A stretch of DNA of 64,000 nt from Bin55 sp965205545 (GTDB taxonomy: Bacteria > Pseudomonadota > Gammaproteobacteria > Pseudomonadales > Azotimanducaceae). Below are positions 46,944 through 56,020 of the stretch, piece after piece (the stretch's first letter is position 1; each line of letters starts with the position of its first letter). The DNA lies in the NCBI GenBank assembly GCA_965205545.1, contig OZ242170.1, positions 372,001 through 436,000 on the forward strand. Direction: 5' to 3'. Position numbers and translations under genes: made by a program. The notes below the pieces were generated by a model, which worked only from the letters and a program-made list of their open reading frames with translations, was not told the origin of the DNA and did not search any database.

Positions 46944-48077
46944 CTGCCTTCCACATTCGCCTCCTCGGCGCTTGAGCGTGCCAGGGAAATCTATCCAAAA
47001 ATCATTGAGAACGGCGATGCTATAGATCGGGAACGGGAACTACCTACGGAGTTGGCACAGCAACTCAAGGACCATGGAATCTTTCGATTGTTGGTGCCAC
47101 GATCGATGGGCGGCGAGGAATTGGACTTTCCTGAGTATCTCGATGTAGTAAGACTGATTTCTCATGCCGACGGCAGCACAGGCTGGTGCGTGAACCAAGG
47201 AGCGGTGTTTGCAACGCATGCTGGTCGTGCGAAACCACGGCTTGCAAGAGAAGTTTGGGGGCATCCCAACGGCGTTGTTGGAAATGGTCCGCCAAGCGGA
47301 GCAAGATATGAAAAGTTACCTGATGGCTATCGCCTAACCGGTCGATGGAACTTTTCTAGCGGTTGCAGGCACTCCAATTGGCTCGCTGCTGTCGCCGGAG
47401 GTTCGGACGGTGAGCCGACACTGTTGCATTTCATACCCAAAGAGGAACTCAGGCTCGTGGACGTTTGGCAAGTAAATGGGCTACGCGGAACAGGAAGCTT
47501 CAGCTTTGAGGCGGACGACCACTTTGTACCTTCAGACCGAGCGATGCGCTTGGATACTGACCCGGTCGAAAGCGGACCACTTTACGTTATTCCTCAAGGG
47601 CTGCTTTTTGCTTGCGGTTTCGCGTGTGTAGCACTTGGCGTGGCGCGATCAGCAATCGACGGCGTGATTAACCTCGCAATGGCCAAAAAGGCGCAATTCT
47701 CCCGGAATACCCTTGCACAAGATCCTAACGTCCAAACGAAAATAGGTCACGCTGAGGGATTGTGGAACGGGGCAAAGTCAATGTTGTATGACATTGTGAA
47801 TCAAGTATGGGACAACGTCTGCCTCAGTGGCGAGATTAAACTTGACGATCGAATACGATTGCGGTTGGCTGGCACACATGCGATACGGCAGTCAGCGGAC
47901 ATTGTGGACATTGTCTACAACTTGAGTGGTTCTACGGCCATATTTGAATCAACTGGCATTCAGCGGAAATTTCAAGACATTCACGTTATCACGCAGCAAA
48001 TTCAGGGCCGAGAGGCGCACTATCAAACAGTTGGGAAACACTTACTTGGCCAAGATCCTACCGGTGGCGTGTTTTAG
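46944..48077 (+). CDS. Acyl-CoA dehydrogenase-like flavoprotein (DszC/HpaB-type group), non-canonical start
   Basis: The protein resembles the flavoprotein at 22386-23525: KDHGIFRLLVPRSMGGEELDFPEY, DGYRLTGRWNFSSGCRHSNWLA, VWQVNGLRGTGSFSFEADDHFVP and RKFQDIHVITQQIQGREAHY. The first ATG/GTG/TTG is TTG at 47052, yet the frame upstream is clearly coding (ALERAREIYPKIIENGDAID) and aligns with the N-terminus of the paralogue. The in-frame stop is at 46917-46919, so initiation at CTG 46944 gives about 377 residues. Either a CTG start is used, or a start codon was lost by mutation or error. The reaction is unknown; monooxygenase/hydroxylase chemistry is likely. Confidence 0.75.
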   Translation: MPSTFASSALERAREIYPKIIENGDAIDRERELPTELAQQLKDHGIFRLLVPRSMGGEELDFPEYLDVVRLISHADGSTGWCVNQGAVFATHAGRAKPRLAREVWGHPNGVVGNGPPSGARYEKLPDGYRLTGRWNFSSGCRHSNWLAAVAGGSDGEPTLLHFIPKEELRLVDVWQVNGLRGTGSFSFEADDHFVPSDRAMRLDTDPVESGPLYVIPQGLLFACGFACVALGVARSAIDGVINLAMAKKAQFSRNTLAQDPNVQTKIGHAEGLWNGAKSMLYDIVNQVWDNVCLSGEIKLDDRIRLRLAGTHAIRQSADIVDIVYNLSGSTAIFESTGIQRKFQDIHVITQQIQGREAHYQTVGKHLLGQDPTGGVF

Positions 48078-48141
48078 GTAATGCTTTTCTACCGTTAACC
48101 GATTTCACGACCTTGATCCAACCGCCAAGGGACTTGGTTGT

Positions 48142-49692
48142 TCAAAGTTCCTCTGCAAGTTCCTTTTCGACCAAAGTAAGAATGTCGCGCATTCCTTCAA
48201 GTCGCTTCTCATCAGTTTCCCAGTGCTTGGCGATTTTCATGTAAATCGACGCCTCTTCAAAGTCACCGAGTTGGCGATAGGTCTCGCCCAAGTGGAAGTT
48301 AACGCGTGCAGACCACGGTGCGTGCCTATGGGCGACACGCAGATAATTCTTGGCGTCGCCAGCACGGCCCTCGTTAAGGTAGAGAATTCCCAAGCCGAAT
48401 GCTGCATCGACGCGCAGATGATCGATTTGCAATGCTCTCCTATAGAGCTGCTGGGCTTCGTCAAGCAATGAATTGCATGAACTGTCTTGCAGCTCGACAC
48501 ATAGTCGAATAAGCGCTGAGGCTTTGGTCACGTTGGTTTCTGCGGCATTTGGATTGAGTCGGTAGGCTAGATCCGCGTAGCCCTTCGACAATTGCGCATC
48601 ACTTCTAGTCACCTCTGACAACGCAGCTAGGACGGCGTAGTTGTTGGGTCGCAATCGATTGAGTCTAGCGAGAATGTAGTGTGCACGGTCTATATTGAAC
48701 TCGGCCAAGGAATTCGCGAGAAGCATGTAACGACCAACCAGATCCAGGCAGTCGTTTTCCTGCACGGCGATTCCGGCGCCTTCGAACTCGAAGCGAATTT
48801 CCGGTTGGTCTACTGTTAGATAGTCGTAGAGTGCATTGTCCAGTGCTCTTTCGTCCTTTTGCGCGATGGACATATACGCGGATATGGCGTTTTCTCCGGA
48901 ATTGGTGCGCTCGAGCAACATATTGATTCGGTCGAACGGGTGTTCCTCGTCATTTGCAGGAATGCCATGTACCAAGTAATGGACCAAAGCCCACGCCGCG
49001 TCGTACTGTAGGCGAAGATCCTCTGCATCTGAATGAATGATGTCGAAGTCGAGAATGTCCTCCCAATTGTTGTGTTTGGTTTCCAAGAAGGAGACCAGCA
49101 CGCGACGTCGATCGATCGCACCCACGCTGGCGTGGTTGGCTCCGACCAATTTCAGAGTGGAGAAATACTGGGCTAGTCCCTCTTCAAGCCAACGAGGAGC
49201 AGGGCGTTCAAGTCGAGATCGTATGATGTAGTGAGCATACTCGTGGAATGGCACGTGCATGTAGTTCTTGCGGCGCACATTGGCAGCGAGCAGAAGCTTG
49301 TGTTCCTGAAAGGAGGGCTGCATGATCCCAATGAATTTCGACAGTTTGAATTCGCGTACAAACTCACGAGAATTGCGGAACAACACAATTGTTGTGGACG
49401 AACCCTGAAGAGCATTCGGTGCCATGACGGCACTGGTTGCATAGTGAAATGACAACAGGTCTTGGGTTATTTGTAGCGCGTCTCGTTTCTTTAGATCCGT
49501 GTAAACGGTAAAGAAGGGGGTTTCGTACTCGCACCAGGATCTAGATAGGATTGATGCATATGACGAAAGAGAAACAAACGTCAAACACAACAACAAGAAC
49601 AATCTTAGCCTCCAGTTTGGTATTGCTACTGTCAATTGTCTCCGCGTCAAGTAGCGATGAAGCACCTGTGGAACTCTTTCCCGCACTAACAT
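48142..49692 (-). CDS. Exported gluzincin-like peptidase with C-terminal TPR repeats
   Basis: From ATG 49692 the protein has 516 residues. A signal-like segment (LRLFLLLCLTFVSLSSYA) precedes a domain with HEYAH (150-154) and PRWLEEGLAQYFS about 18 residues later, the HExxH and Glu of gluzincin metallopeptidases (DUF1570-like). From about residue 320 the protein is helical with TPR-like units, for example AQQLYRRALQIDHLRVDAAFGLGILYLNEGRAGDAKNYLR. It may act as a periplasmic peptidase or a scaffold. The start is uncertain (TTG at 49635 is an alternative) because the 5' end overlaps a plus-strand gene in antisense. Confidence 0.75.
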   Translation of the reverse strand: MLVRERVPQVLHRYLTRRQLTVAIPNWRLRLFLLLCLTFVSLSSYASILSRSWCEYETPFFTVYTDLKKRDALQITQDLLSFHYATSAVMAPNALQGSSTTIVLFRNSREFVREFKLSKFIGIMQPSFQEHKLLLAANVRRKNYMHVPFHEYAHYIIRSRLERPAPRWLEEGLAQYFSTLKLVGANHASVGAIDRRRVLVSFLETKHNNWEDILDFDIIHSDAEDLRLQYDAAWALVHYLVHGIPANDEEHPFDRINMLLERTNSGENAISAYMSIAQKDERALDNALYDYLTVDQPEIRFEFEGAGIAVQENDCLDLVGRYMLLANSLAEFNIDRAHYILARLNRLRPNNYAVLAALSEVTRSDAQLSKGYADLAYRLNPNAAETNVTKASALIRLCVELQDSSCNSLLDEAQQLYRRALQIDHLRVDAAFGLGILYLNEGRAGDAKNYLRVAHRHAPWSARVNFHLGETYRQLGDFEEASIYMKIAKHWETDEKRLEGMRDILTLVEKELAEEL

Positions 49693-50117
49693 GTGAAGCA
49701 GATGCAATGGTTGGATTGCATGACGTTCTCGAAGAGGTCTCACCGATTGAATCATACGAAACCTACGAAATTCCGGCATCACGATTCAATCTGTTTGAAA
49801 ACTTGACGTTTCGGGACTTGTTGGGAGACGAGGACGTTGACTTGTACCTGTCATTTCAAGCCGAGGATTCGTCAGATGTTCACGAGTATACATGCACGAA
49901 GATCAAGGGACTTGGTAGCCGAAAGGGCTATAGTTGCGTCAATAGCCCGCCAACTGATTTGCTCACGATAGACCCCACTTCGTTGCGATTTACACGTGCT
50001 TCAGCAGGAGCGTGGACGCTGTATACGGCTTCAGAACTTGGAAGGAGCACTACTCTGTTTGTTGAGAAGGGAACCTGCAATCTTGCCAACCCGGAGCAGC
50101 CCTATGAGCAAGAATGA
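49560..50117 (+). CDS. Secreted protein of unknown function
   Basis: A 185-residue protein with a clear signal peptide (TILASSLVLLLSIVSASSSDEA) and a beta-rich mature part: FRDLLGDEDVDLYLSFQAE, YTCTKIKGLGSRKGYSCVNSP, and ..GAWTLYTASELGRSTTLFVEKGTC near the end. Four cysteines could pair. I know no function. An AGGA at 49547-49550 places the start at ATG 49560; ATG 49554 is also possible. The 5' part overlaps the 5' part of the minus-strand peptidase gene for up to about 130 bases. Confidence 0.7.
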   Translation: MTKEKQTSNTTTRTILASSLVLLLSIVSASSSDEAPVELFPALTCEADAMVGLHDVLEEVSPIESYETYEIPASRFNLFENLTFRDLLGDEDVDLYLSFQAEDSSDVHEYTCTKIKGLGSRKGYSCVNSPPTDLLTIDPTSLRFTRASAGAWTLYTASELGRSTTLFVEKGTCNLANPEQPYEQE

Positions 50118-50299
50118 CGCCACTGCGTCCCATTGGATAAGGGCAGCAGATTCAGTGAGTCTAGTGCTTTAGCCTAGTGATAACAAATCAAGGAGTCGAT
50201 GGCATGCGAACAGCGCGAGTACACAGCCGTGGCTTCACTCCCACTCAGATCGAGAGCTGACCTGGCTGACAGTTAGGTAGCCGCAGTACGTCTTAGAGC

Positions 50300-50340
50300 A
50301 AATCTCGACAGAGAGGGCCTACAATCCTAGTCGAGATTTT
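50300..50340. terminator. Bidirectional terminator-like hairpin
   Basis: AAATCTCGAC and GTCGAGATTT (50300-50309 and 50330-50339) pair perfectly over ten bases. On the plus strand TTTTGCTTT follows. It lies at the end of the minus-strand lysine-rich gene (whose stop is inside the loop region) and after the plus-strand secreted protein gene, so it may serve both. Confidence 0.55.
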
Positions 50341-50764
50341 GCTTTATCTCCACGTTCTTGGATTTCTTGAGCTTTATCTTTCCCTCCGGCAACATTGAAT
50401 CCGCTTTCAGTTTTACCTTCTTACTAGCATCTGAAGAGTCAATCTTGACTCTCTTTACCAATTTGGTCTTGCTTTTGGTCGAATCGACTTTTGTCTTTAG
50501 GACTGTAGGTGTTTCAGCGACACCCTCGGTAGCATTGGCTTGAGCCTCCACTTCGTCAAGAATCGCGGCTACGTCTTTGTCGAGCTCGTTTGAATTCGAT
50601 GTGTCAATATCCTTCTCGGATGTAATCTCGATGGTTTCGATTATTTGAATCTTATCGGTGGCAGAGAGAGTTGGGGTTTCGACCGTGTTCTCTTTCGCCT
50701 GTACGGCAATGCAGGCAAAGGAGATAGCACCGACAAACAATGGAATTGCGCGTAATGTTTTCAT
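50327..50764 (-). CDS. Small exported lysine-rich protein of unknown function
   Basis: From ATG 50764 the protein has 145 residues: a signal peptide (RAIPLFVGAISFACIAVQA) and a low-complexity mature part rich in Lys, Glu, Thr and Ser. It is acidic in the first half (EITSEKDIDTSNSNELDKD) and strongly basic at the end (KTKLVKRVKIDSSDASKKVK). No fold or family is recognised; it is probably periplasmic. The frame is open upstream to 50887, but the signal peptide supports 50764. Confidence 0.55.
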   Translation of the reverse strand: MKTLRAIPLFVGAISFACIAVQAKENTVETPTLSATDKIQIIETIEITSEKDIDTSNSNELDKDVAAILDEVEAQANATEGVAETPTVLKTKVDSTKSKTKLVKRVKIDSSDASKKVKLKADSMLPEGKIKLKKSKNVEIKQNLD

Positions 50765-50897
50765 TGATGAGCCTTGTGATTCAGGCCAAAAAAATATCGT
50801 AGCACAAGTTATATCAACGCCGACATCCTTGCTGCACAATAAGTTTTTGGCAAGTCCTGCTGCGATGAGCGGCGTGCAATTCCGCACAGTTAGATCA

Positions 50898-51797
50898 TCA
50901 ATTGAGGAGCAATCGATTCACAACGATTTCTGCACATCGCCGGACTTCTGAATCACCAATGGGTACAACGCCATTCTCCGCCAGAACAAGCCCCTCGGAG
51001 GACAATTGCACTCTGTGTTTCAATGCCAAAGCCTCAATGCCTTTCGCGAGCTTGTACGAACCCCGGGATGACGATTTGCCAGGGAGTTCAATGACTCCAA
51101 CTGCTCCTTGAGTAGCAAGGGCTTCATAAAGCATCGAGACACTGTCACTAGTAACCCAAGTAGCCGAACTTGAGGCCAGTAGTTCTGTTAGATAATCTGG
51201 GCCGGTTTCTTGCCAAGGCCTAGCGACTACACGCTCGTGAGTCTGCAATCGTTGCAGCATTGAAGAAGGAGTTCGTCGGGAATCGCAAATCGTCCAGTGC
51301 TTGTCTGGGTTTTGCTTGACAATTGCCTCCACTAGAGCAGTAATCTCCTCGATGTTCCAGATGAAATGTCGGCTTTCTCCGCCAAGAAGTATTGCTCCAA
51401 TTGAGGAATCGGTTTCTCTGTCGATACTTGGGCTCAACACGCCCTCTGTAAAGCAGACATTGCCATAGCTTGCGCAGGTGTCGTGCTGTGGAACCAGAAT
51501 CAGATCAAAAAATATTGCTGGTAACGTTGGCTTCATGAGGAGGATACTTCTGCCGCCGAAGACCAAGCGTGACCTCAAAACCTGCAGGTGCGTTGCATGA
51601 CCAGCACCAACGATCAAATCGGGAAGCGGCAACTGGCATTGCTCCTGCAGATTTGAATTGCTATTAAGCATATGTGTGTCCAACTCAATAGAAGGTTGGA
51701 GCGTGAGTCCTTGGATCAAACCAAGAGTCTGTTTTTCGTGCCCCTTCTTGCCATCGGTGAAGCACCAAAGCACCGCTGTGGTTTTCTTCGTTTTCAT
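50898..51797 (-). CDS. ELM1/GtrOC1-family putative glycosyltransferase
   Basis: A 299-residue protein starting with VLWCFTDGKKGHEKQTLGLI, the ELM1 lead, then PDLIVGAGHATHLQVLRSRLVFGG, ILLGGESRHFIWNIEEI and TWVTSDSVSMLYEALATQGAVGVIEL. The plant and bacterial family (mitochondrial fission ELM1 / GtrOC1) has a GT-B-like fold and is thought to transfer sugars, but no reaction is established. The small exported protein gene lies on the same strand downstream, and the divergent aminotransferase begins about 100 bases upstream. Confidence 0.85.
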   Translation of the reverse strand: MKTKKTTAVLWCFTDGKKGHEKQTLGLIQGLTLQPSIELDTHMLNSNSNLQEQCQLPLPDLIVGAGHATHLQVLRSRLVFGGRSILLMKPTLPAIFFDLILVPQHDTCASYGNVCFTEGVLSPSIDRETDSSIGAILLGGESRHFIWNIEEITALVEAIVKQNPDKHWTICDSRRTPSSMLQRLQTHERVVARPWQETGPDYLTELLASSSATWVTSDSVSMLYEALATQGAVGVIELPGKSSSRGSYKLAKGIEALALKHRVQLSSEGLVLAENGVVPIGDSEVRRCAEIVVNRLLLN

Positions 51798-51898
51798 GGC
51801 AAATTGTGTTCTCGACCCCTGTCCAATAGGTCACATTCAACCAATTCTAGAGTTTTGCGAACAGTTAGAATCGTTGCTTTCCTTCCCATGATCGAACC

Positions 51899-53140
51899 AT
51901 GACATTGTCTTTGCGAAATCGCCGCGATGCCGTTTTCGGGGCGGGGTCGCCACTTTTCTATGCTGAGCCACTTCACATAGTGAGCGGACAAGGCGTGAAA
52001 TTGCGAGACGGTAGTGGGCAAGAATATGTCGACATGTACAACAATGTTCCATGTGTGGGACATTGTCACCCTCATGTAGTTGACGCGATCCAGAGCCAAG
52101 TGGGTCGGCTCAACGTTCACAATCGCTATTTGCACGAAGCAATCATCGACTACGGTGAGCGCTTGATTGGCAAGCACTCGGCTCGCATTGAGAACGTTGT
52201 GTTTTCATGTACTGGTACGGAAGCCAATGAAGTAGCTCTGCAAATGGCAAAGACCTCGACCGGCGGTCGAGGTTTTGTGTGCACAGATGCTGCATATCAC
52301 GGTAACAGCAACGAAGTTCGCAAGCTAAATCGTCCTAACGACCCGCACGGCGAGTACCGGTCCATTCCATTTCCTGAGACATACAGGTGTGAGGCGTCAC
52401 ATCCACTTGACTACTTTATCGATCATTTGAATGCAACTATTGCGAGCTTCGCTAAAGACACCATCCCATTTGCTGGAATGGTGATTTGTCCCATTCTTGC
52501 AAACGAAGGCTTGCCAAACATCCCTACAGGATTCATGCAGATGGCGACCGACATCGTTCACAAACATGGAGGCTTGGTAATAGCTGACGAGGTACAGGCA
52601 GGGCTGTGCCGGACCGGCGAATGGTGGGGTTATGAATCGGAAGGGTTTTGTCCCGACATTGTTTCTATGGGAAAGCCTCTCGGCGCAGGAATTCCCTTAG
52701 CTGCGACCGGCGCTTCGCGCGCAATCGTGGAATCGTTTCGCAAGCAAACTCGTTACTTCAATACTTTTGCCTCTAGTCCGCTGCAAGCTGTGGCGGGAAC
52801 GGCGGTATTGGATGTTTTGGATTCAGAAAATCTGGCAGAAAACTCGACATACGTTGGCAATTGGCTGCGACAACAGCTGCAGGAACTGCTGGGAGGCCAT
52901 CCTTCAGTTGGTCAAGTGCGTGGACGTGGACTATTCATCGCAATTGAGTGGGTAAAGGATCGAATTACGAGAGAATCTGACCGTACGGGCGCTCTCGAAA
53001 TGGTCGAACTGCTCAAACAGAATGGCTACCTCATAGGTGCAGCTGGCCAATTGGGAAACGTACTCAAGCTTCGTCCTCCTTTGGTATTCAACATGCAGGA
53101 CGCCCAAGAATTCGTCACTACGATCAAAGAAATCTTGTAG
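51899..53140 (+). CDS. Class III pyridoxal-phosphate aminotransferase / phospho-lyase
   Basis: A 413-residue fold-type I PLP enzyme. Conserved blocks include FSCTGTEANEVALQMAK, LVIADEVQAGLCRTG (Asp 230 at the pyridine nitrogen), SMGKPLGAGIPLA (Schiff-base Lys 259) and TFASSPLQAVAGTAVL. The next gene is a kinase of the APH family. In animals and bacteria, class III members paired with such kinases (AGXT2L1/2 with AGPHD1) act as phospho-lyases on phospho-ethanolamine or phospho-hydroxylysine, so that function is plausible here. The sequence alone does not rule out an ordinary omega-aminotransferase. Confidence 0.87.
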   Translation: MTLSLRNRRDAVFGAGSPLFYAEPLHIVSGQGVKLRDGSGQEYVDMYNNVPCVGHCHPHVVDAIQSQVGRLNVHNRYLHEAIIDYGERLIGKHSARIENVVFSCTGTEANEVALQMAKTSTGGRGFVCTDAAYHGNSNEVRKLNRPNDPHGEYRSIPFPETYRCEASHPLDYFIDHLNATIASFAKDTIPFAGMVICPILANEGLPNIPTGFMQMATDIVHKHGGLVIADEVQAGLCRTGEWWGYESEGFCPDIVSMGKPLGAGIPLAATGASRAIVESFRKQTRYFNTFASSPLQAVAGTAVLDVLDSENLAENSTYVGNWLRQQLQELLGGHPSVGQVRGRGLFIAIEWVKDRITRESDRTGALEMVELLKQNGYLIGAAGQLGNVLKLRPPLVFNMQDAQEFVTTIKEIL

Positions 53141-53169
53141 TCGCGTTCGTTAGCCTCTGATCCCTGGAC

Positions 53170-54153
53170 ATGGCGGATTCGAAATACAGTGAAGCGGCGC
53201 ACATCGCATTACGTGCATTTTCCGTTTCCCCAAAAAAGGTAGCGTTTGTCTCGCACTCAGAGAACATTTCGTTTCGCATCGATTCGCAGGGCGGCAAGAC
53301 CTACGTTCTCAGGCTTCATAGGCCCACGTATCACAACTATACCGAGCTTGTGTCCGAGCAGCTCTGGACTGAAGCACTGGTCGAGGCAGGCGTTGATGTC
53401 CCTATAGCGGTTCCAACTACCGATGGACGACGCTACACACAGGTCCAATGCCCCGATGGCAAAAGGTTTGCCGGATTGCTGGAATGGGTCGAAGGTGATG
53501 AACTTGGCAGTGTCATGGAGAGGGGCGAAAACTCCGGAACCATAACTGAATCGTATCGCCTTCTTGGGCAATTGATTGCGCAACTGCACAATCATGCTGT
53601 CGAATGGGCAATCCCGCGAGGATTTTCACGACATTCCTTTGACTCGGATGGATTTATTGGTGAACAGCCTTTCTGGGGACGCTATTGGAAATCACCGATG
53701 CTCGAGAAAGCTCAGCAGGCTAATCTCTCTTCAATTCGAGCGGAAATTGAAAAAATTCTGAGTTCCTACGAACAGACGCAATCCAACTACAGTCTGATTC
53801 ATGCCGATCTCCACCCACACAACGTCATTGTTCAAGGATCCCGTCTGCACATCATCGATTTCGACGATGCTGGATTTGGATGGCATGCCTACGATTTGGC
53901 AGTTGCGCTACATCGGATGAAGGACTCGTCAAACTACCTAGACGCAAAGACGTCTTTGCTAAATGGCTACAGCGACCTACGAAGCGTTAACCAAAGTAAT
54001 ACGCAAATGATCGAGATGTTCCACGTCGTAAGGAGTTTGGCGTCAATTGGGTGGGTGACCTCTAGACCAGAACTCCATCGGAATACACGGTCTCTTTGCC
54101 AACACTTATACAGCGATGCTGTTACTGGATTTGAACGCCTTCCCAGTCAGTAG
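53170..54153 (+). CDS. APH-family phosphotransferase (hydroxylysine/homoserine kinase-like)
   Basis: A 327-residue kinase with the aminoglycoside-phosphotransferase/choline-kinase fold. The catalytic loop is LIHADLHPHNVIV (H211-N218) and the Mg-binding segment is LHIIDFDDAGFG (229-236). The nucleotide-binding region begins near ENISFRIDSQGGKTYVLRLH. It starts 29 bases after the aminotransferase. I infer that it phosphorylates an amino alcohol or hydroxy-amino acid that the neighbouring enzyme then eliminates. Confidence 0.83.
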   Translation: MADSKYSEAAHIALRAFSVSPKKVAFVSHSENISFRIDSQGGKTYVLRLHRPTYHNYTELVSEQLWTEALVEAGVDVPIAVPTTDGRRYTQVQCPDGKRFAGLLEWVEGDELGSVMERGENSGTITESYRLLGQLIAQLHNHAVEWAIPRGFSRHSFDSDGFIGEQPFWGRYWKSPMLEKAQQANLSSIRAEIEKILSSYEQTQSNYSLIHADLHPHNVIVQGSRLHIIDFDDAGFGWHAYDLAVALHRMKDSSNYLDAKTSLLNGYSDLRSVNQSNTQMIEMFHVVRSLASIGWVTSRPELHRNTRSLCQHLYSDAVTGFERLPSQ

Positions 54154-54163
54154 TTGTGAAACA

Positions 54164-55915
54164 TCACCCCGCCATGTAGGCCAATACAGTCCATGCGATT
54201 GCTGCGAGCACCGCGGCAAAGGTGGCTTGTGGAATTTGGGTCTTAACGTGGTCCATCAAGTCACAGCCAGTGCACATCGAACTTAGAACGGTAGTGTCCG
54301 AAATTGGCGAACACTGATCGCCGTAGACACTCCCATCCATGACCGCGGCGAAGCACAGTGTCATGAAAAACCACGGATGGTCGATACCTTGACTATTCGC
54401 AACCGCCCACGCCAACGGCATTGCGAGGGGAAACGCCACTGCGTATGTGCCCCAGCTAGTTCCTGTTGAAAATGCTATGACCATAGTCATGATTTGCAGC
54501 AATACTGGCAGTAAGAACCATGGAATCGCAGATCCCAGCTGCTCAACCAAGTATGTGCCGCCTCCAGTCTGCTGACTGATTCCGCCAATCGTTATTGCCA
54601 ACAGCAATATGATTGATCCACCAACAACACCGCGTACACCAGTTGAGAACCCATCAATGAGCTCCCTCAGAGTCATTCCTTTAGTCAATGCCATTGCACC
54701 TGTAAGCAACAGGGCAGACCCGAAAGCCCAATGCACATTTGGCGAACCGAAGGCAATGAATGTGCCTACAGCAACAGTGATTAGAAGTACCAGAGGGAGT
54801 ACAAACTCAAGGACGCTGGCGTCGTATCCCACAGGAACGGTGCTCTCGTTCATTTCCGGTAGAGCAAGAGGAGCGGCTTCGTCGGCATCCAACTTGCCAG
54901 ACTCTCGAGCGCGTTCCATGGCGGCTTTCATTTTCTTGCCGAGAAAGAGCGGCTTTTCAATGCTCAATAGGAACGTACCCAAGACCGCGAAAATGGCATA
55001 GAAGCAAAACGGCACACTGGAAAAGAAGAAAGCTATTCGATCGGCTTCCGTCGCGAGAAATGCCACGCCGGAAACGAAGATAAATGCCTGCACGTAACCC
55101 GGCCATGCATTGAACGCGAGTTGGGATGCTATGGGCGAGGCCGTCGAGTCCACGATGTACGCCAACTCCTCGTGGCTGATGTTCTCCTTATCTGCAATCG
55201 GCCGAACGGTTGTTCCAACCAGAACAGTACTTACAGTTCCACCTTGGAAGAACGCGATACCCAAGAACCAGGCCACTAGCTTGGCTGTGCGTGGTCCCCG
55301 CACAACGGTCTTCGTGATCCACTCCGCGAAAGCCAAGGCTGCGCCGGATTTTGACCAAATCCCCAACAAACCACCAAGCAACCAAAGGTACAACACCAAG
55401 ATCCCCGCCACACTTGTAGTCCCAAGAGCCGGTATCAAAACCGCGCCAGTTAGGTCGTATTGGCCGAGAATTAGTGCTCCAGAAACGATTCCACCAAGCA
55501 ACGCAGATATTGGCTCCTTGGTTATCCAACAGAGCAACACCGCACAAAGAGCAGGAAGAAGAGACCAAAAGCCCCAATGCTTTTGGGCACGCAACCTATA
55601 TGTGTGGGTTTCCCCGCTCTCGTCTGCTTGCAAAACAAATGCTTCGGTTTCTGGTATGTCTCCGACTAGTGAGTCGCTGTCCGCGTTGGCTAGGAAGGAA
55701 TCGGCGGCAGCTATCGGTTCTATGACTACGGGATTGCCGCGGGACATGTAATACATTTCACCGTCGTCATTGGTCAGGACATGAAGCGTTGTACGTTCCA
55801 CAGTCCACTTCGGTTCAACCATCAGACCTACGACAAGCGAAAGCACCATTAGGAACGCGAAGACACTTAAGTTTATGAGTGCGCCACGAGAGAAAGGAAT
55901 TGTTCGAAAGGGCAT
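54164..55915 (-). CDS. NhaC-family Na+/H+ antiporter (or related amine transporter)
   Basis: A 583-residue membrane protein with about a dozen hydrophobic segments; the NhaC blocks include WSLLPALCAVLLCWITKEPI, GGTVSTVLVGTTVRPIADK, IAFSTGTSWGTYAVAFPLAM and GSVYGDQCSPISDTTVLSSM. The first ~100 residues form a membrane anchor plus an extracytoplasmic domain (LHVLTNDDGEMYYMSRGNP). NhaC-type proteins exchange Na+ for H+, and related ones move amines or organic acids. ATG 55915 is only one base from the divergent open frame at 55916. It converges with the kinase gene. Confidence 0.87.
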   Translation of the reverse strand: MPFRTIPFSRGALINLSVFAFLMVLSLVVGLMVEPKWTVERTTLHVLTNDDGEMYYMSRGNPVVIEPIAAADSFLANADSDSLVGDIPETEAFVLQADESGETHTYRLRAQKHWGFWSLLPALCAVLLCWITKEPISALLGGIVSGALILGQYDLTGAVLIPALGTTSVAGILVLYLWLLGGLLGIWSKSGAALAFAEWITKTVVRGPRTAKLVAWFLGIAFFQGGTVSTVLVGTTVRPIADKENISHEELAYIVDSTASPIASQLAFNAWPGYVQAFIFVSGVAFLATEADRIAFFFSSVPFCFYAIFAVLGTFLLSIEKPLFLGKKMKAAMERARESGKLDADEAAPLALPEMNESTVPVGYDASVLEFVLPLVLLITVAVGTFIAFGSPNVHWAFGSALLLTGAMALTKGMTLRELIDGFSTGVRGVVGGSIILLLAITIGGISQQTGGGTYLVEQLGSAIPWFLLPVLLQIMTMVIAFSTGTSWGTYAVAFPLAMPLAWAVANSQGIDHPWFFMTLCFAAVMDGSVYGDQCSPISDTTVLSSMCTGCDLMDHVKTQIPQATFAAVLAAIAWTVLAYMAG

Positions 55916-56020
55916 ATGGATCAAGCTCGCTGCTGTGGTCTGAGCAGACCAAGGGGATTTTCCATTGTACGAACCAACATTAAAATAGTGGTCTTCCTTA
56001 CATCTACTTCATGGCACTCT

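Noticed and set aside
51794..52177. Minus-strand frame of 127 codons antisense to the aminotransferase start
   Set aside because: It is a shadow of the strong aminotransferase frame, with no protein character.
54609..55751. Plus-strand frames antisense to the NhaC antiporter gene
   Set aside because: These mirror the antiporter coding strand; the antiporter's membrane pattern and motifs are decisive.
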